A stretch of 64,000 nt of DNA from Streptococcus xiaochunlingii. Its GTDB lineage: Bacteria > Bacillota > Bacilli > Lactobacillales > Streptococcaceae. Both the position numbers and the translations under genes were made by a program. The notes under the pieces were generated by a model. That model did no database searches. It had not been told where the DNA came from and saw only the letters and a program-made list of their open reading frames with translations. Below, in pieces: positions 16,657 through 26,940 of the stretch (position 1 is the first letter of the stretch; each line of letters starts with the position of its first letter). Location of the stretch: assembly GCF_006385805.1 (NCBI RefSeq), contig NZ_VFSG01000001.1:1240001-1304000 (forward strand), read 5' to 3'.

Positions 16657-17519
16657 TTGCTGAGTTTGACTCCTTTCAGCAGTTTCTCTTTAAAGGTTGG
16701 AATCATGAGACAGATCGCCAAGATGATAGCGCTAAAGATGCGAATGTAGCTGGTATTGACACCGATGGCAATCACAGCCCAAATTAAGAATTGATAAATG
16801 ATTGATCCAATAACGATACTGAGCAAACGTTCTGCTAAGGTTAGTTTTGAGAAAAGGACCTCTCCGATAATCAAGCTAGCCAAACCAACAACGATGACTC
16901 CGATCCCTCGAGAAGCATCTGCATAGCCTTCTTGCTGGGCCATCAAGGCACCTGACAAGGCGATAATCCCATTAGAAACTACTAGCCCCATCAACTCCAT
17001 CCGGCTGGTATGGATCCCAAAGCTTTTAGCCATCTCAGGATTGTCCCCCGTCGCAATATAGGCTTGCCCCAATTTAGTATCTAAAAAGAAGAGCATGGCA
17101 GCAATCACCAGAGTTACAAAGATGATCCCGATGATAATCTCGTTTACGCCACTCGCGATGGGAATCATATCTTGGATTTTTGAGTATCCGAGTAAACCCA
17201 GGTTGGCCCGTTGCATCACAAAGAGAATGACTGAGTTACAGGAAGTCATCACCAAAATCCCCGATAACAGCGTCGGAATCTTTCCTTTGGTATAAAGAAG
17301 ACCTGTAGCCAATCCAGCCAAGCACCCCGCACCAATGGCCGCCAGGGTGGCTAATAAAGGGTGAACCCCTTTGGTAATCAGAGTTACCGCAACGGCTCCT
17401 CCTAATGGAAAGGAACCCTCTGTGGTCATATCTGGGAAATCCAAGATACGGAAGGTCATAAAGATCCCTAGCCCCAAAATAGCCCAGATCAAGCCTTGTG
17501 AAATAATCGAAATAAGCAT
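16653..17519 (-). CDS. ABC transporter permease (BPD_transp_2 family)
   Basis: A 288-residue membrane protein with about eight hydrophobic segments. It belongs to the branched-chain-amino-acid/nucleoside-type permease family: the early FRILDFPDMTTEGSFPLGGAV and the cytoplasmic ATGDNPEMAKSFGIH (near residues 156-170), the coupling segment to the ATPase, are visible. It partners with the ATPase that it overlaps. The 168 nt upstream hold only the terminator of the next gene, so no binding-protein gene precedes it. Substrate unknown. Confidence 0.87.
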   Translation of the reverse strand: MLISIISQGLIWAILGLGIFMTFRILDFPDMTTEGSFPLGGAVAVTLITKGVHPLLATLAAIGAGCLAGLATGLLYTKGKIPTLLSGILVMTSCNSVILFVMQRANLGLLGYSKIQDMIPIASGVNEIIIGIIFVTLVIAAMLFFLDTKLGQAYIATGDNPEMAKSFGIHTSRMELMGLVVSNGIIALSGALMAQQEGYADASRGIGVIVVGLASLIIGEVLFSKLTLAERLLSIVIGSIIYQFLIWAVIAIGVNTSYIRIFSAIILAICLMIPTFKEKLLKGVKLSK

Positions 17520-17596
17520 ATCTTTATCCTAACTATTGTAAATATCCTCTATTGTATCATATTGCGAGACGTGATTTCAATGCTTTCAAGAAATAA

Positions 17597-17630
17597 CAAA
17601 AAGGCCCCACTCCTTAGAGCGAGGCCTCCT
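17597..17630 (-). terminator. intrinsic terminator after the giant adhesin
   Basis: GGCCTCGCTC and GAGTGGGGCC pair around TAAG on the minus strand, followed by TTTTTGTTAT. It lies about 60 nt after the stop. Confidence 0.8.
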
Positions 17631-17687
17631 TGTGGAAAACTAAAGTATTTACGAACCTAGTGTGATTCGTTGGTTTTTACCACTTGT

Positions 17688-20600
17688 TTAGTCTTCGTTT
17701 TTCTTGCGTCTTGCAAGACCAGCAAGTCCTACCAAACCAAGAGCAGCACCTAACAATGCAGCAGAAGCTGATTGTTCTTCACCTGTAGCAGGAAGTTGTG
17801 GTGTTACTGGTGGTGTTGGTGGTGTCACCGGTGGTGTTGGCGGTGTTACCGGTGGTGTTGGTGGTGTCACCGGTGGTGTTGGTGGTGTTACTGGTGGTTT
17901 CGGTGGAATTACCTTGTTGTTGAACTCAGTATCTTCCGGTAATTGAGAAGTTGCTGTTAAGACTTTGCCTTCTTTAGTAACTGTTACTGTTACTGTAGCT
18001 ACCATCTTATCGTATTCAACTCCTGCTTCAGTACCTTTAACCTCTTCCACTGTGTAAGTGTGAGTTCCTTCTTCTCCACGTTTGAACTCTAATGCAGAGA
18101 ACTTGATGTTTCCTGATGCATCGTTCTTAACTGTTTCAATAACTTTTCCATCTTTATCTTTAAGTACGAAGCTAAATTCACCTTCTTTTAGCTCACGTCC
18201 TTCAAGTTTCTTAGTGAAGTTAAATTCAACTTTAGTTGGGATGTTAACGACACGTTTTTCTGTTGGTTTTTCTGGTTTTTCAACAGATTTCTTAGTTGGA
18301 TCGTATTGGTGAACAGTTTGTGAAGCAGTGTTTTCGATATCTACACCATCTTTAGCTGTTGCTTTAATAGTTGCAGGGATCTCAAACTTGTAGTAACGTC
18401 CGAATGCAAATTTAGCAGTGTCGATTACTGGAGTGTTTTCTGCATCTCCAAGTGATTTAGTCAAGTCTGTCTTAGAAGTTGCAGTGATCACACCATTTTC
18501 AACCTTGATATCAAATTTAGCTGTCACATCTTCTCCTGTTACAGAGTCGTATGCTTTAATTTCTGCTACGTTGACGTCTAAGTTTTCGCTATCATATTTA
18601 TCTGTTACACCTACAGATTGAATATTGTGAGCTTCAGTGAACTTAGTTGTATCCAACCATACTTGGTAGTATACTTTATCACCCTTCTTAAGTGTCTTCG
18701 TATTGATATTTTGAGCTTCATTATTATTAGCTTGATCAACATAAGGATTTGCATTCGTATCAGCAACCTTATCTGCCAATTCTTTATCATCATCCAGAAG
18801 TTTGTTGCCAGTGATATCGAATTTCTCTTCATTAAGAATGTATTTCTCTGGGTTGAATTCTGGAGTTTCTGGTGGAGTTACCTTGTTGTTGAACTCTTTG
18901 TCTGCTGGTTCTGTTACGTCAGTAATGAGAGCTTTCGCTGTTCCGTCATGTTTAACTTCCACAGTTACTGTTGCCTTCATCGTATCATATGCTACAGTTC
19001 CATCAGTCCCCTTCACTTCTTCAACTGTGTAAGTATGAGTCCCTTCTTGGCCCTTCTTGAATTCAAGAGCTGAGAACTTAACGTTACCAGATGCATCATT
19101 GCTTACAGTTTCAACAACTTTACCTGTTGAATCTTTAAGAACGAAGTTGAATTCGTTGGCTTTCAACTCACGGCCTTCCAAACGTTTAGTGAAGTTGAAC
19201 TCTACTTGTACTGGTACGCTGTTGACACGTTTTTGAGTAGGTTTGTTTGGAGTTTCAACTTTCTTAGTTGTTGGGTTGTAGTAGTTAACTACTTGAGCCG
19301 CTGTATTTTCGATATCTACACCAGCCGCTACATCAGCTTTCACTGTTGTTGGGATGTCGAACTTGTAGTAACGTCCAAATGCGAACTTAGTTGTGTCAAT
19401 AACTTGAGTGTTATCCGCATCGCCAAGTGACTTCGTGAAGCCAGCTTTAAGGGTTGCAGTGATCACACCGTTATTAACTGTAATATCGAATTTATCTGTT
19501 ACATCATCACCTGTTACTGAATCGTAAGCTTTGATCTTAGTAGAATCAAGATCCAACTTAGTCTCATCGTAGTCATCTGAGATTCCTACTGATTGGATGT
19601 TGTCCTTGTTAGCTGCGTCGAATTTAGTTGTATCCAACCATACTTGGTAAACCAACTTGTCGCCACGTTTAACAGTCTTAGTATTCAAGTTTTCTGCTTC
19701 GTTGTTTGATGCATCGTCCGCGTATGGGTTGGTATTGGTATCTGCGTACTTGTTTGCCAACTCTTTATCATCATCAACGAGTTTGTCGCCTGTGATATCG
19801 TATTTCTCTTCAGAAACAACGTATTTCTCTGGTTGGAATTTAGGTTCTTCTGGAGGAGTTACCACGTTGTTGAACTCTTTGTCTTCAGCGTCTGTTACGT
19901 TTGTAACTAATGCTTTAGCTGTTCCATCATGAGATACCACAACTTTAACAGTAGCTACCATTGTATCGTATGTAACAGTTGCGTCTGTTCCAACAACTTC
20001 TTCAACAGTATAGTTGTAAGTTCCTTCATCACCCTTCTTAAATGTAAGAGCTGAGAATTTAACTTTTCCGTCAACATCATTCTTCACAGTTTGAAGTTCT
20101 TTACCTGTCGAATCTTTAAGCACGAAGCTGAATTCTTGATCTTTCAACTCACGTCCTTCCAACTTCTTAGTAAAGTTGAATTCTACTGAAAGTGGTACGT
20201 TGTTGACACGTTTTTGAGTTGGTTTTTCTGGTTTTTCAACTTTCTTAGTTGTTGGGTTGTAGTAGTTGACCACTTGAGCCGCAGTATTTTCGATATCTAC
20301 ACCAGCTGCAACTGATTGTTTAACTGTTGTTGGGATGTCAAACTTGTAGTAACGTCCAAAAGCAAACTTAGTTGTGTCAATGATTTGAGTGTTTTCTGCG
20401 TCGCCAAGTGACTTGGTGAAGCCAGCTTTAAGGGTTGCAGTAATCACACCATTGTTCACAGCGATATCAAATTTAGCTGTTACATCATCGCCTGTTACTG
20501 AGTCGTAAGCTTTAATCTTAGTAGCATCAAGTTCTAATTTCGCTTCATCGTAGTCATCTGAGATTCCTACAGATTGGATGTTCTCTTTGTTAGTTTCAGA

Positions 20601-23600
20601 GAATTTAGTTGTATCCAACCATACTTGGTAAACCAACTTATCACCGCGTTTAACAGTCTTGGTATTGATGTTTTCTGCTTCATTGTTGGTATCTTTATCA
20701 ACATATGGATCAGTGTTTGTTTCAGTGTATTTGTTTGTTAATTCTTTGTCATCATCAACGAGCTTGTCACCAGTGATATCGTATTTCTCTTCAGAAACAA
20801 CATATTTCTCTGGCTGGAACTTAGGCTCTTCTGGAGGAGTTACACGGTTGTTAAATTCTTTATCCGCAATGTCGCCAACTTTCGCGATCAGAACTTTAGC
20901 TGTTCCGTCGTTTGATACAGTGACTGTTACATTCGCTTTCATTGTGTCGTATGTAACGGTTGTGTCGCTTCCTTTAACTTCTTCTACTGTGTAGTTGTGA
21001 ACACCTTCGTCACCCTTCTTGAATTCAAGAGCTTTGAACTTAACGTTACCAGAAGCATCATTGCTTACAGTTTCAAGAGTCTTACCTTCTGAGTCTTTAA
21101 GCACAAAGCTGAATTCGTTAGCTTGAAGTTCACGACCTTCTAAACGTTTAGTGAAGTTGAATTCCACTTCAACTGGAACGTTGTTGACACGTTTTTCAGT
21201 TGGTTTGCTTGGTTTTTCAACCTTCTTAGTCGTTGGGTTGTAGTAGTTAACAACTTGAGCCGCAGTATTTTCGATATCTACTCCGCCAGGAACATCAGCT
21301 TTCACTGTTGTTGGAATGTCGAACTTGTAGTAACGTCCAAATGCGAACTTAGTTGTATCGATGATTTGAGTGTTTTCTGCATCACCCAATGACTTCGTGA
21401 AGCCAGCTTTAAGAGTTGCAGTGATTACTCCACCTTGAACTGTGATGTCGAATTTAGCTGTTACATCATCGCCTGTAACTGAATCGTAGGCTTTGATCTT
21501 AGTAGCATCAAGATCCAATTTCGCTTCATCATAGTCATCTGAGATTCCTACTGACTGGATGTTATCCTTGTTAGCTGCGTCGAATTGAGTTGTATCCAAC
21601 CATACTTGGTAAACCAACTTGTCACCACGTTTAACAGTCTTGGTATTCAAGTTTTGAGCTTCGTTGTTTGATGCATCATCCGCGTATGGATTGGTATTTG
21701 TATCTGCATACTTGTCTGCCAATTCTTTATCATCATCAACGAGCTTGTCACCAGTGATATCAAATTTCTCTTCAGAAACAACGTATTTCTCTGGTTGGAA
21801 CTTAGGTTCTTCTGGTGGAGTTACACGGTTATTGAATTCTTTATCAGCGATGTCTCCAAGTTTAGCTACTAAAGCTTTAGCTGTACCATTGTGTGAAACT
21901 GTGATGGTTACAGTTGCTTTCATTGTGTCGTATGTCACAGTAGCATCAGTTCCTGCAACCTCTTCAACAGTGTAGTTGTGTACGCCTTCTTGGCCCTTCT
22001 TGAATGTAATAGCTGAGAACTTCACATTACCATCTTTGTCGTTGGTTACAGATTCAACTTCTTTACCAGTTGAATCTTTCAATACGAAGCTGAATTCGTT
22101 CGCTTTCAATTCACGTCCTTCTAGACGTTTCGTGAAGTTAAATTCAACTGAGATTGGTACAGAGTTTACACGTTTCTCAGTTGGTTTGCTTGGTTTTTCA
22201 ACTTTCTTAGTTATTGGGTTATAGTAGTTGACTACTTGAGCCGCAGTGTTTTCGATGTCTACTCCACCTGCAACGTCTGCTTTAACAGTTGCTGGGATAT
22301 CAAATTTGTAGTAACGTTCAAATGCAAATTTAGTTGTGTCAATGATTTGAGTATTTTCTGCATCACCCAATGACTTCGTGAAGCCAGCTTTAAGGGTTGC
22401 AGTCATCACACCATTTTCAACCTTGATGTCGAATTTGTTTGTTACATCGTCACCAGTTACTGAGTCGTAAGCTTTGATCTTAGTAGAATCTACATCAACT
22501 TTTGTTTCATCGAAGTCATCAGTGATTCCTACTGATTGAACGTTTTCTTTGTTAGTTGCTGAGAATTTAGTTGTATCCAACCATACTTGGTAGTAGATCT
22601 TATCTCCGCGGTTAACAGTCTTGGTATTCAAGTTTTGAGCTTCGTTGTTTGATGCATCATCCGCATATGGATTGGTATTTGTTTCACCATATTTATCAGT
22701 CAACTCAGCATCATCATCAAGAAGTTTGTTTTCAGTGATTGAGTATTTCTCTTCATTCAACACATACTTCTCTGGTTGGAACTTAGGTTCTGTTGGAGGA
22801 GTTACTGTATTGTTGAACTCTTTATCAGCTGGTTCAGTTACGTTAGCAACCAATGCTTTCGCTGTTCCATCGTGTGATACTGTTACAGTGACTTCTGCTT
22901 TCATAGTATCATATGTTACAGTTGTGTCTGTTCCTGCTACCTCTTCAACAGTATATTTGTGAGCTCCTTCTTCACCTTTTTTGAATTTAAGTGCTGAGAA
23001 CTTAACGTTTCCTTCCGCATCATTCTTAACCGTTTGAATTTCTTTGCCAGTTGAATCTTTCAGTACGAAGCTAAATTCGTTCGCTTTAAGCTCACGACCT
23101 TCCAAACGTTTCGTGAAGTTGAATTCTACAGTGATAGGTACACTGTTCACACGTTTTTGAGTTGGTTTTTCTGGAGTTTCAACAGATTTACTTACTGGGT
23201 TGTAAACGTGAACGATTTGGTTGGCTTTGTTTTCGATGTCTACTCCACCTGCAACGTCTGCTTTAACTGTTGCTGGAATATCAAATTTGTAGTAACGTCC
23301 AAATGCAAATTTAGTAGTATCAATAACTTGAGTATTTTCTGCATCACCTAAAGATTTGTTCATAGAAGCTTTAGATGTAGCTGTAATGACTCCGTTAGCT
23401 ACTGTAATATCAAATTTAGATGTTACATCTTCACCAGTTACGCTGTCATAAGCCTTGATGTCAGTAGCGTTAACAGTCAATTTATTTGCTTCGTATGTAT
23501 CAGAGATACCTACAGATTGGATGTTGTTCTTGTCAGTGAAATTCTTAGTGTCCAACCATACTTGGTAAACTAATTTATCACCGCGTTCAACAGTTTTCGT

Positions 23601-26402
23601 ATTGATGTTTTCTGCTTCATTGTTGTTTGTATCATCAACATATGGGTTAGCATTTGTTTCTGTATACTCATCTGTCAACTCATGATCATCGTCAACGAGT
23701 TTTGAACCAGTAATATCAAATTTTTCTTTGTTAAGGACGAATTTTTCTGGTTGGAATACAGGTGTTTCTGGAGGAGTTATTTTGTTATTGAACTCTTTAT
23801 CCGCTGTTCCATCAGTTGCTTTACCATTAGCGTCTACCCCACCAGCAGAAACTACGTTAGTTACTGTTGTTAATGTGTGACCATTTTTAGCAACTTCTAC
23901 AGTGATAGTAGCTTTCATAGTATCGTATACCATTCCAGCTTCTTTAGCTGCAGGGATAACTTCTTCTACAGTATAAGTGTGAGTTCCAACTTTAGAGTTG
24001 TCAAATGTTAATTCTGAGAATGTAACAGTTCCGTCTGCTTTGTTAGTTACTGTTTCAACTTCTTGTCCGTTTGCATCTTTAAGAACGAATTTGAATTCGC
24101 CGTCTTTAAGCTCACGTCCAGCCAATTTCTTAGTGAAGTCGAATTTAGTTTTAACTGGTGCTACAACATAGTTGTTGAAAATCTTATCATCAGCACTTGA
24201 TTTGAATCCACCTTCAGCACTGTATTTCACTGCAGCTTGTAAATCACCTTGAACATTCTCCGTTACTGTAACTGTCATAGTAACTGTCATTGCATCGTAA
24301 TCAACATTTGCATCTGAACCTGGTGTTTCAGTGATGGTGTAGGTATAGATACCTGCTTTGTTAAATGTTAATTTGCTGAATGTAGCTTTACCGTCTGCTT
24401 TGTTCGTTACAGTTTCTTCATATGAAGGAAGTGACTTATTTGGTTGTACTTCTTTGAGTTTGAATGTAAACTCACCGTTTGCTAATACACGTCCTTCCAA
24501 TTGTTTTTCAACTTCTGGAGTTACTTCAGCTGGCTCTTGTTTGACATAGTAGTAGACCGGTTGTTTATACGGTGTCAAAGTGTTAAGCAAGTCAACGTTT
24601 GTACCGATACCACCAACTCCACGTTCTAATTGTGCGTTAGCTGAACCGTGTCCAATCCCGTCTCCTAAGAATGGTACGAATACTGTTTTATATGGAGTAT
24701 ATCCTGCAGCTTTTTGGAAGTCAAATGCGATTTCTTTACCATTTGGATGGTTAACTCCATCAGAACCAGTGTATGCAATTGTATTAAGAGGTGATTTCTT
24801 GACAACTAATTCTTGTGTATTATGTTCACCTGGTTTAATAGGTTTCGTTTCTGCTATCAACATGTAGCCATCAGTACTTAATGAACCATCAGAACGCTTG
24901 CTTTGTTGTCTTGGATCTAATAAGTAAACACGAATAACTACTGAACCGTCTTCTCCAACAACTTCTTTGATACGTTTGATACCGTATCGGTCCGCATCTA
25001 TGAATTTAGAACCGATAGTATAAGGACGATTTACAAAGCCTGATTGATCATTTGCATTAGCTGTTTGGTACAATTTATATCCATCAAATTGGCGCTCACC
25101 AGATGCTGTGAATCTTTGTCCTTCTTCAGCTTTAAGTGTATATCTAGCTAAGTCTACTTCATTACCATTTTCTTTATAATCTTGAACAGTTTTATCCGTT
25201 TTATTAGCGTTGAAAGTAGGGTTATTTTTATCAACTACTTTATAGTAAGTTGTTTTATTAATTGTTTCTGGTATTTTAGCGTTTGAATCAGTAATTGTAC
25301 GGCCATTGTAAGCTGGTTCAACAACGTTTAGAACATCTGTTGTAGTACGAGCATTATAAACCGCAGTATAAAGTGTTTGCTCTGCTGGCGTAAGTTTGTG
25401 TCCAGCAGCAACTAAATCTGTTATACTCTTTCCAACTTCATAACCATTTTGAATAAATGGTTGAGTAGTTTTACCTTTTTCAGCAGTACCTGCTTTATAA
25501 TCCACTTGGAAGGTTAATTGACTATTAGACGCAGCTGTGGTAGTAGTGAATTTTTGAACACCACTAGAGGCAGTAATTGTTCTTGTTTCAACCACAGCAC
25601 CAGTCGTTTTATCGATTAAATCAACAGTTGTATCTGTAGATTCATCAAATCTCTTATAGGCACGTGCATAATACTTTGTACCATAACGTTTATTGAATTC
25701 AGTTAAATCCCAAATAGCATAAGTATACCAATCTCCCTCTTTAGCAGAGTAACCAGCTGGTGCCGTTTGAGATCTTACAGTTGCACCGTTAGCATCTTTA
25801 ATTTCTGGAGTTACTTTTTCCCCATCTTTTAAGTAAGTACTTACGGCTACTGGGTTAGAGTTGTGGTCTCCAGATACAGCTTCGTTAGTAGTAGCACGAC
25901 GACTACGTACTTTTGGTTTGTTTGATTCGTCTGTAGCTGGTTTAGCTTCAGCTACTGGTGTAGCTTCAGTTGCTTTTTCTTCTTTTTTAGTTTCTCCTTC
26001 AGCAACTTCTGGTTTTGCTTCTTCCTTATTGACCTCTGGTTTAGCAACTTCTTCTGTAGCTGGTTTTGCTTCCTCAGTTTTTTCTGCAGTTGCTACTGGA
26101 GTTTCAGTTGCTGCTGATGTAGCTTCAGCTGCTTTTTCTTCAGCAACTGGAGCGCTCACAGCAGTATCTTTAGGGGCCTCTGCTCCTTCAGCGTTGGTAC
26201 TTGCTGGAGCTGGCTGAGATTCTTCAGCTTGGGGACTTGATACTGCGACCACTTCACGTGGTTGAGAAGTAGAAACAGCTTCATCCGCAGCTACTGACGG
26301 CGCTCCGACAGCAAAAAGTGCTGTCCCTAATAATACAGAACAAACACCAATGCTATATTTTCTTAAAGAAAAGCGCTGGCGCCTATTAAACAATTCCTTC
26401 AT
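17688..26402 (-). CDS. giant LPXTG adhesin with alternating isopeptide domains
   Basis: About 2904 residues. The start chosen is ATG 26402 (AAGGAG 9 nt upstream), giving a YSIRK-type signal peptide, RRQRFSLRKYSIGVC. An Ala/Glu/Pro/Thr-rich stretch runs to about residue 170, then a unique N-terminal domain to about 620. Two FctA/Spy0128-like pilin domains (about 630-870) follow. After these come six units, each with an AgI/II C2-like domain (FQPEKY to DIENTAAQVVNYY, about 215 residues) and an FctA-like domain (FNFTKRLEGREL to ADKEFNN, about 105 residues). A PPTPPVT stalk and LPATG (about residue 2868), a hydrophobic segment and RRKKNED complete the sortase signal. Internal isopeptide bonds are expected from the family. 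It resembles large S. parasanguinis biofilm proteins such as BapA1; identity is unproven. It may bind salivary or bacterial ligands. Confidence 0.88.
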   Translation of the reverse strand: MKELFNRRQRFSLRKYSIGVCSVLLGTALFAVGAPSVAADEAVSTSQPREVVAVSSPQAEESQPAPASTNAEGAEAPKDTAVSAPVAEEKAAEATSAATETPVATAEKTEEAKPATEEVAKPEVNKEEAKPEVAEGETKKEEKATEATPVAEAKPATDESNKPKVRSRRATTNEAVSGDHNSNPVAVSTYLKDGEKVTPEIKDANGATVRSQTAPAGYSAKEGDWYTYAIWDLTEFNKRYGTKYYARAYKRFDESTDTTVDLIDKTTGAVVETRTITASSGVQKFTTTTAASNSQLTFQVDYKAGTAEKGKTTQPFIQNGYEVGKSITDLVAAGHKLTPAEQTLYTAVYNARTTTDVLNVVEPAYNGRTITDSNAKIPETINKTTYYKVVDKNNPTFNANKTDKTVQDYKENGNEVDLARYTLKAEEGQRFTASGERQFDGYKLYQTANANDQSGFVNRPYTIGSKFIDADRYGIKRIKEVVGEDGSVVIRVYLLDPRQQSKRSDGSLSTDGYMLIAETKPIKPGEHNTQELVVKKSPLNTIAYTGSDGVNHPNGKEIAFDFQKAAGYTPYKTVFVPFLGDGIGHGSANAQLERGVGGIGTNVDLLNTLTPYKQPVYYYVKQEPAEVTPEVEKQLEGRVLANGEFTFKLKEVQPNKSLPSYEETVTNKADGKATFSKLTFNKAGIYTYTITETPGSDANVDYDAMTVTMTVTVTENVQGDLQAAVKYSAEGGFKSSADDKIFNNYVVAPVKTKFDFTKKLAGRELKDGEFKFVLKDANGQEVETVTNKADGTVTFSELTFDNSKVGTHTYTVEEVIPAAKEAGMVYDTMKATITVEVAKNGHTLTTVTNVVSAGGVDANGKATDGTADKEFNNKITPPETPVFQPEKFVLNKEKFDITGSKLVDDDHELTDEYTETNANPYVDDTNNNEAENINTKTVERGDKLVYQVWLDTKNFTDKNNIQSVGISDTYEANKLTVNATDIKAYDSVTGEDVTSKFDITVANGVITATSKASMNKSLGDAENTQVIDTTKFAFGRYYKFDIPATVKADVAGGVDIENKANQIVHVYNPVSKSVETPEKPTQKRVNSVPITVEFNFTKRLEGRELKANEFSFVLKDSTGKEIQTVKNDAEGNVKFSALKFKKGEEGAHKYTVEEVAGTDTTVTYDTMKAEVTVTVSHDGTAKALVANVTEPADKEFNNTVTPPTEPKFQPEKYVLNEEKYSITENKLLDDDAELTDKYGETNTNPYADDASNNEAQNLNTKTVNRGDKIYYQVWLDTTKFSATNKENVQSVGITDDFDETKVDVDSTKIKAYDSVTGDDVTNKFDIKVENGVMTATLKAGFTKSLGDAENTQIIDTTKFAFERYYKFDIPATVKADVAGGVDIENTAAQVVNYYNPITKKVEKPSKPTEKRVNSVPISVEFNFTKRLEGRELKANEFSFVLKDSTGKEVESVTNDKDGNVKFSAITFKKGQEGVHNYTVEEVAGTDATVTYDTMKATVTITVSHNGTAKALVAKLGDIADKEFNNRVTPPEEPKFQPEKYVVSEEKFDITGDKLVDDDKELADKYADTNTNPYADDASNNEAQNLNTKTVKRGDKLVYQVWLDTTQFDAANKDNIQSVGISDDYDEAKLDLDATKIKAYDSVTGDDVTAKFDITVQGGVITATLKAGFTKSLGDAENTQIIDTTKFAFGRYYKFDIPTTVKADVPGGVDIENTAAQVVNYYNPTTKKVEKPSKPTEKRVNNVPVEVEFNFTKRLEGRELQANEFSFVLKDSEGKTLETVSNDASGNVKFKALEFKKGDEGVHNYTVEEVKGSDTTVTYDTMKANVTVTVSNDGTAKVLIAKVGDIADKEFNNRVTPPEEPKFQPEKYVVSEEKYDITGDKLVDDDKELTNKYTETNTDPYVDKDTNNEAENINTKTVKRGDKLVYQVWLDTTKFSETNKENIQSVGISDDYDEAKLELDATKIKAYDSVTGDDVTAKFDIAVNNGVITATLKAGFTKSLGDAENTQIIDTTKFAFGRYYKFDIPTTVKQSVAAGVDIENTAAQVVNYYNPTTKKVEKPEKPTQKRVNNVPLSVEFNFTKKLEGRELKDQEFSFVLKDSTGKELQTVKNDVDGKVKFSALTFKKGDEGTYNYTVEEVVGTDATVTYDTMVATVKVVVSHDGTAKALVTNVTDAEDKEFNNVVTPPEEPKFQPEKYVVSEEKYDITGDKLVDDDKELANKYADTNTNPYADDASNNEAENLNTKTVKRGDKLVYQVWLDTTKFDAANKDNIQSVGISDDYDETKLDLDSTKIKAYDSVTGDDVTDKFDITVNNGVITATLKAGFTKSLGDADNTQVIDTTKFAFGRYYKFDIPTTVKADVAAGVDIENTAAQVVNYYNPTTKKVETPNKPTQKRVNSVPVQVEFNFTKRLEGRELKANEFNFVLKDSTGKVVETVSNDASGNVKFSALEFKKGQEGTHTYTVEEVKGTDGTVAYDTMKATVTVEVKHDGTAKALITDVTEPADKEFNNKVTPPETPEFNPEKYILNEEKFDITGNKLLDDDKELADKVADTNANPYVDQANNNEAQNINTKTLKKGDKVYYQVWLDTTKFTEAHNIQSVGVTDKYDSENLDVNVAEIKAYDSVTGEDVTAKFDIKVENGVITATSKTDLTKSLGDAENTPVIDTAKFAFGRYYKFEIPATIKATAKDGVDIENTASQTVHQYDPTKKSVEKPEKPTEKRVVNIPTKVEFNFTKKLEGRELKEGEFSFVLKDKDGKVIETVKNDASGNIKFSALEFKRGEEGTHTYTVEEVKGTEAGVEYDKMVATVTVTVTKEGKVLTATSQLPEDTEFNNKVIPPKPPVTPPTPPVTPPTPPVTPPTPPVTPPTPPVTPQLPATGEEQSASAALLGAALGLVGLAGLARRKKNED
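17811..17911. repeat. short Pro-Thr-Val stalk repeats next to LPATG
   Basis: A GGTGTTGGTGGTGTTACC-type 21-bp unit is repeated about five times and encodes the PPTPPVT wall-spanning stalk just before the sorting signal. Confidence 0.8.
18130..24110. repeat. six tandem ~981-bp coding repeats of the adhesin
   Basis: The codons for the FQPEK-type start of each unit recur near 18850, 19829, 20809, 21791, 22773 and 23748, giving spacings of about 975-982 bp. The inner copies are most alike and the end copies have drifted. Such arrays can expand or contract by recombination and will be difficult for short-read assembly. Confidence 0.85.
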
Positions 26403-26450
26403 TTGTTGTATCTCCTTTTTCATATTAATTTTTTCTTTGATACACATTGA

Positions 26451-26479
26451 ATAGTAACAAAGAAGTAGCGTTTCGTCAA
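26451..26479 (-). promoter_or_regulatory. promoter of the giant adhesin gene
   Basis: TTGACG (26474-26479) and TACTAT (26451-26456) on the minus strand, spacer 17 nt. The predicted leader is about 42 nt. The 490-nt gap up to 26940 otherwise holds A/T-rich sequence and the dispersed repeat at 26737-26918. Confidence 0.75.
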
Positions 26480-26736
26480 CAAATTATACATTTTTGGCTA
26501 TTTTGACTATTTATTTTACATAATCTTAGTCATATTGCAATAGTTTTCACAAAATTGTCACTTTATTTCCCACTTGGTACGATTTTTTACTATCTTCGAA
26601 TGTGGTGGATTTCCTTTTATAGATGATGGAGCATTCGGCGATCAAGATACGTCAACTAGCCCTTTTCAGTATTCTTCTACACCACTTCATTCTCCTTTCC
26701 TTTTTGACAAGTACATTTCACGCAAAAGAAAATAAA

Positions 26737-26918
26737 AAGAGGCTGGGACAAAAGTCCTAGCCTCTCAATTGTCTTTGGATTGTCGAGCAAGACGCAGTGG
26801 TTGAGTGGGCTCTACTACGCTGATTTCATCAGCTTTTACAGCCCTACTCAACTGTGCGGAGGTGGGACGACGAAATCGAATTCTAACGAATTACCGATTT
26901 CTGTCCCACTCTCTTTTT
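26737..26918 (+). repeat. 182-bp three-hairpin dispersed repeat, copy 1
   Basis: It begins AGAGGCTGGGAC AAAA GTCCTAGCCTCT (12-bp stem). A long central hairpin follows (GTTGAGTGGGCT with AGCCCTACTCAAC, inner GCTGAT TTC ATCAGC). It ends with a third hairpin (GTGGGAC with GTCCCAC, inner GAAATCG with CGATTTC). Near-identical copies are at 49996-50178 and, inverted, at 58848-59028. It lies at the 3' end of the yfhO-like gene. No open reading frame of its own is convincing. It may be a mobile miniature element that also works as a terminator. Confidence 0.85.
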
Positions 26919-26940
26919 AAAAGATAGTAGACCTACATGC

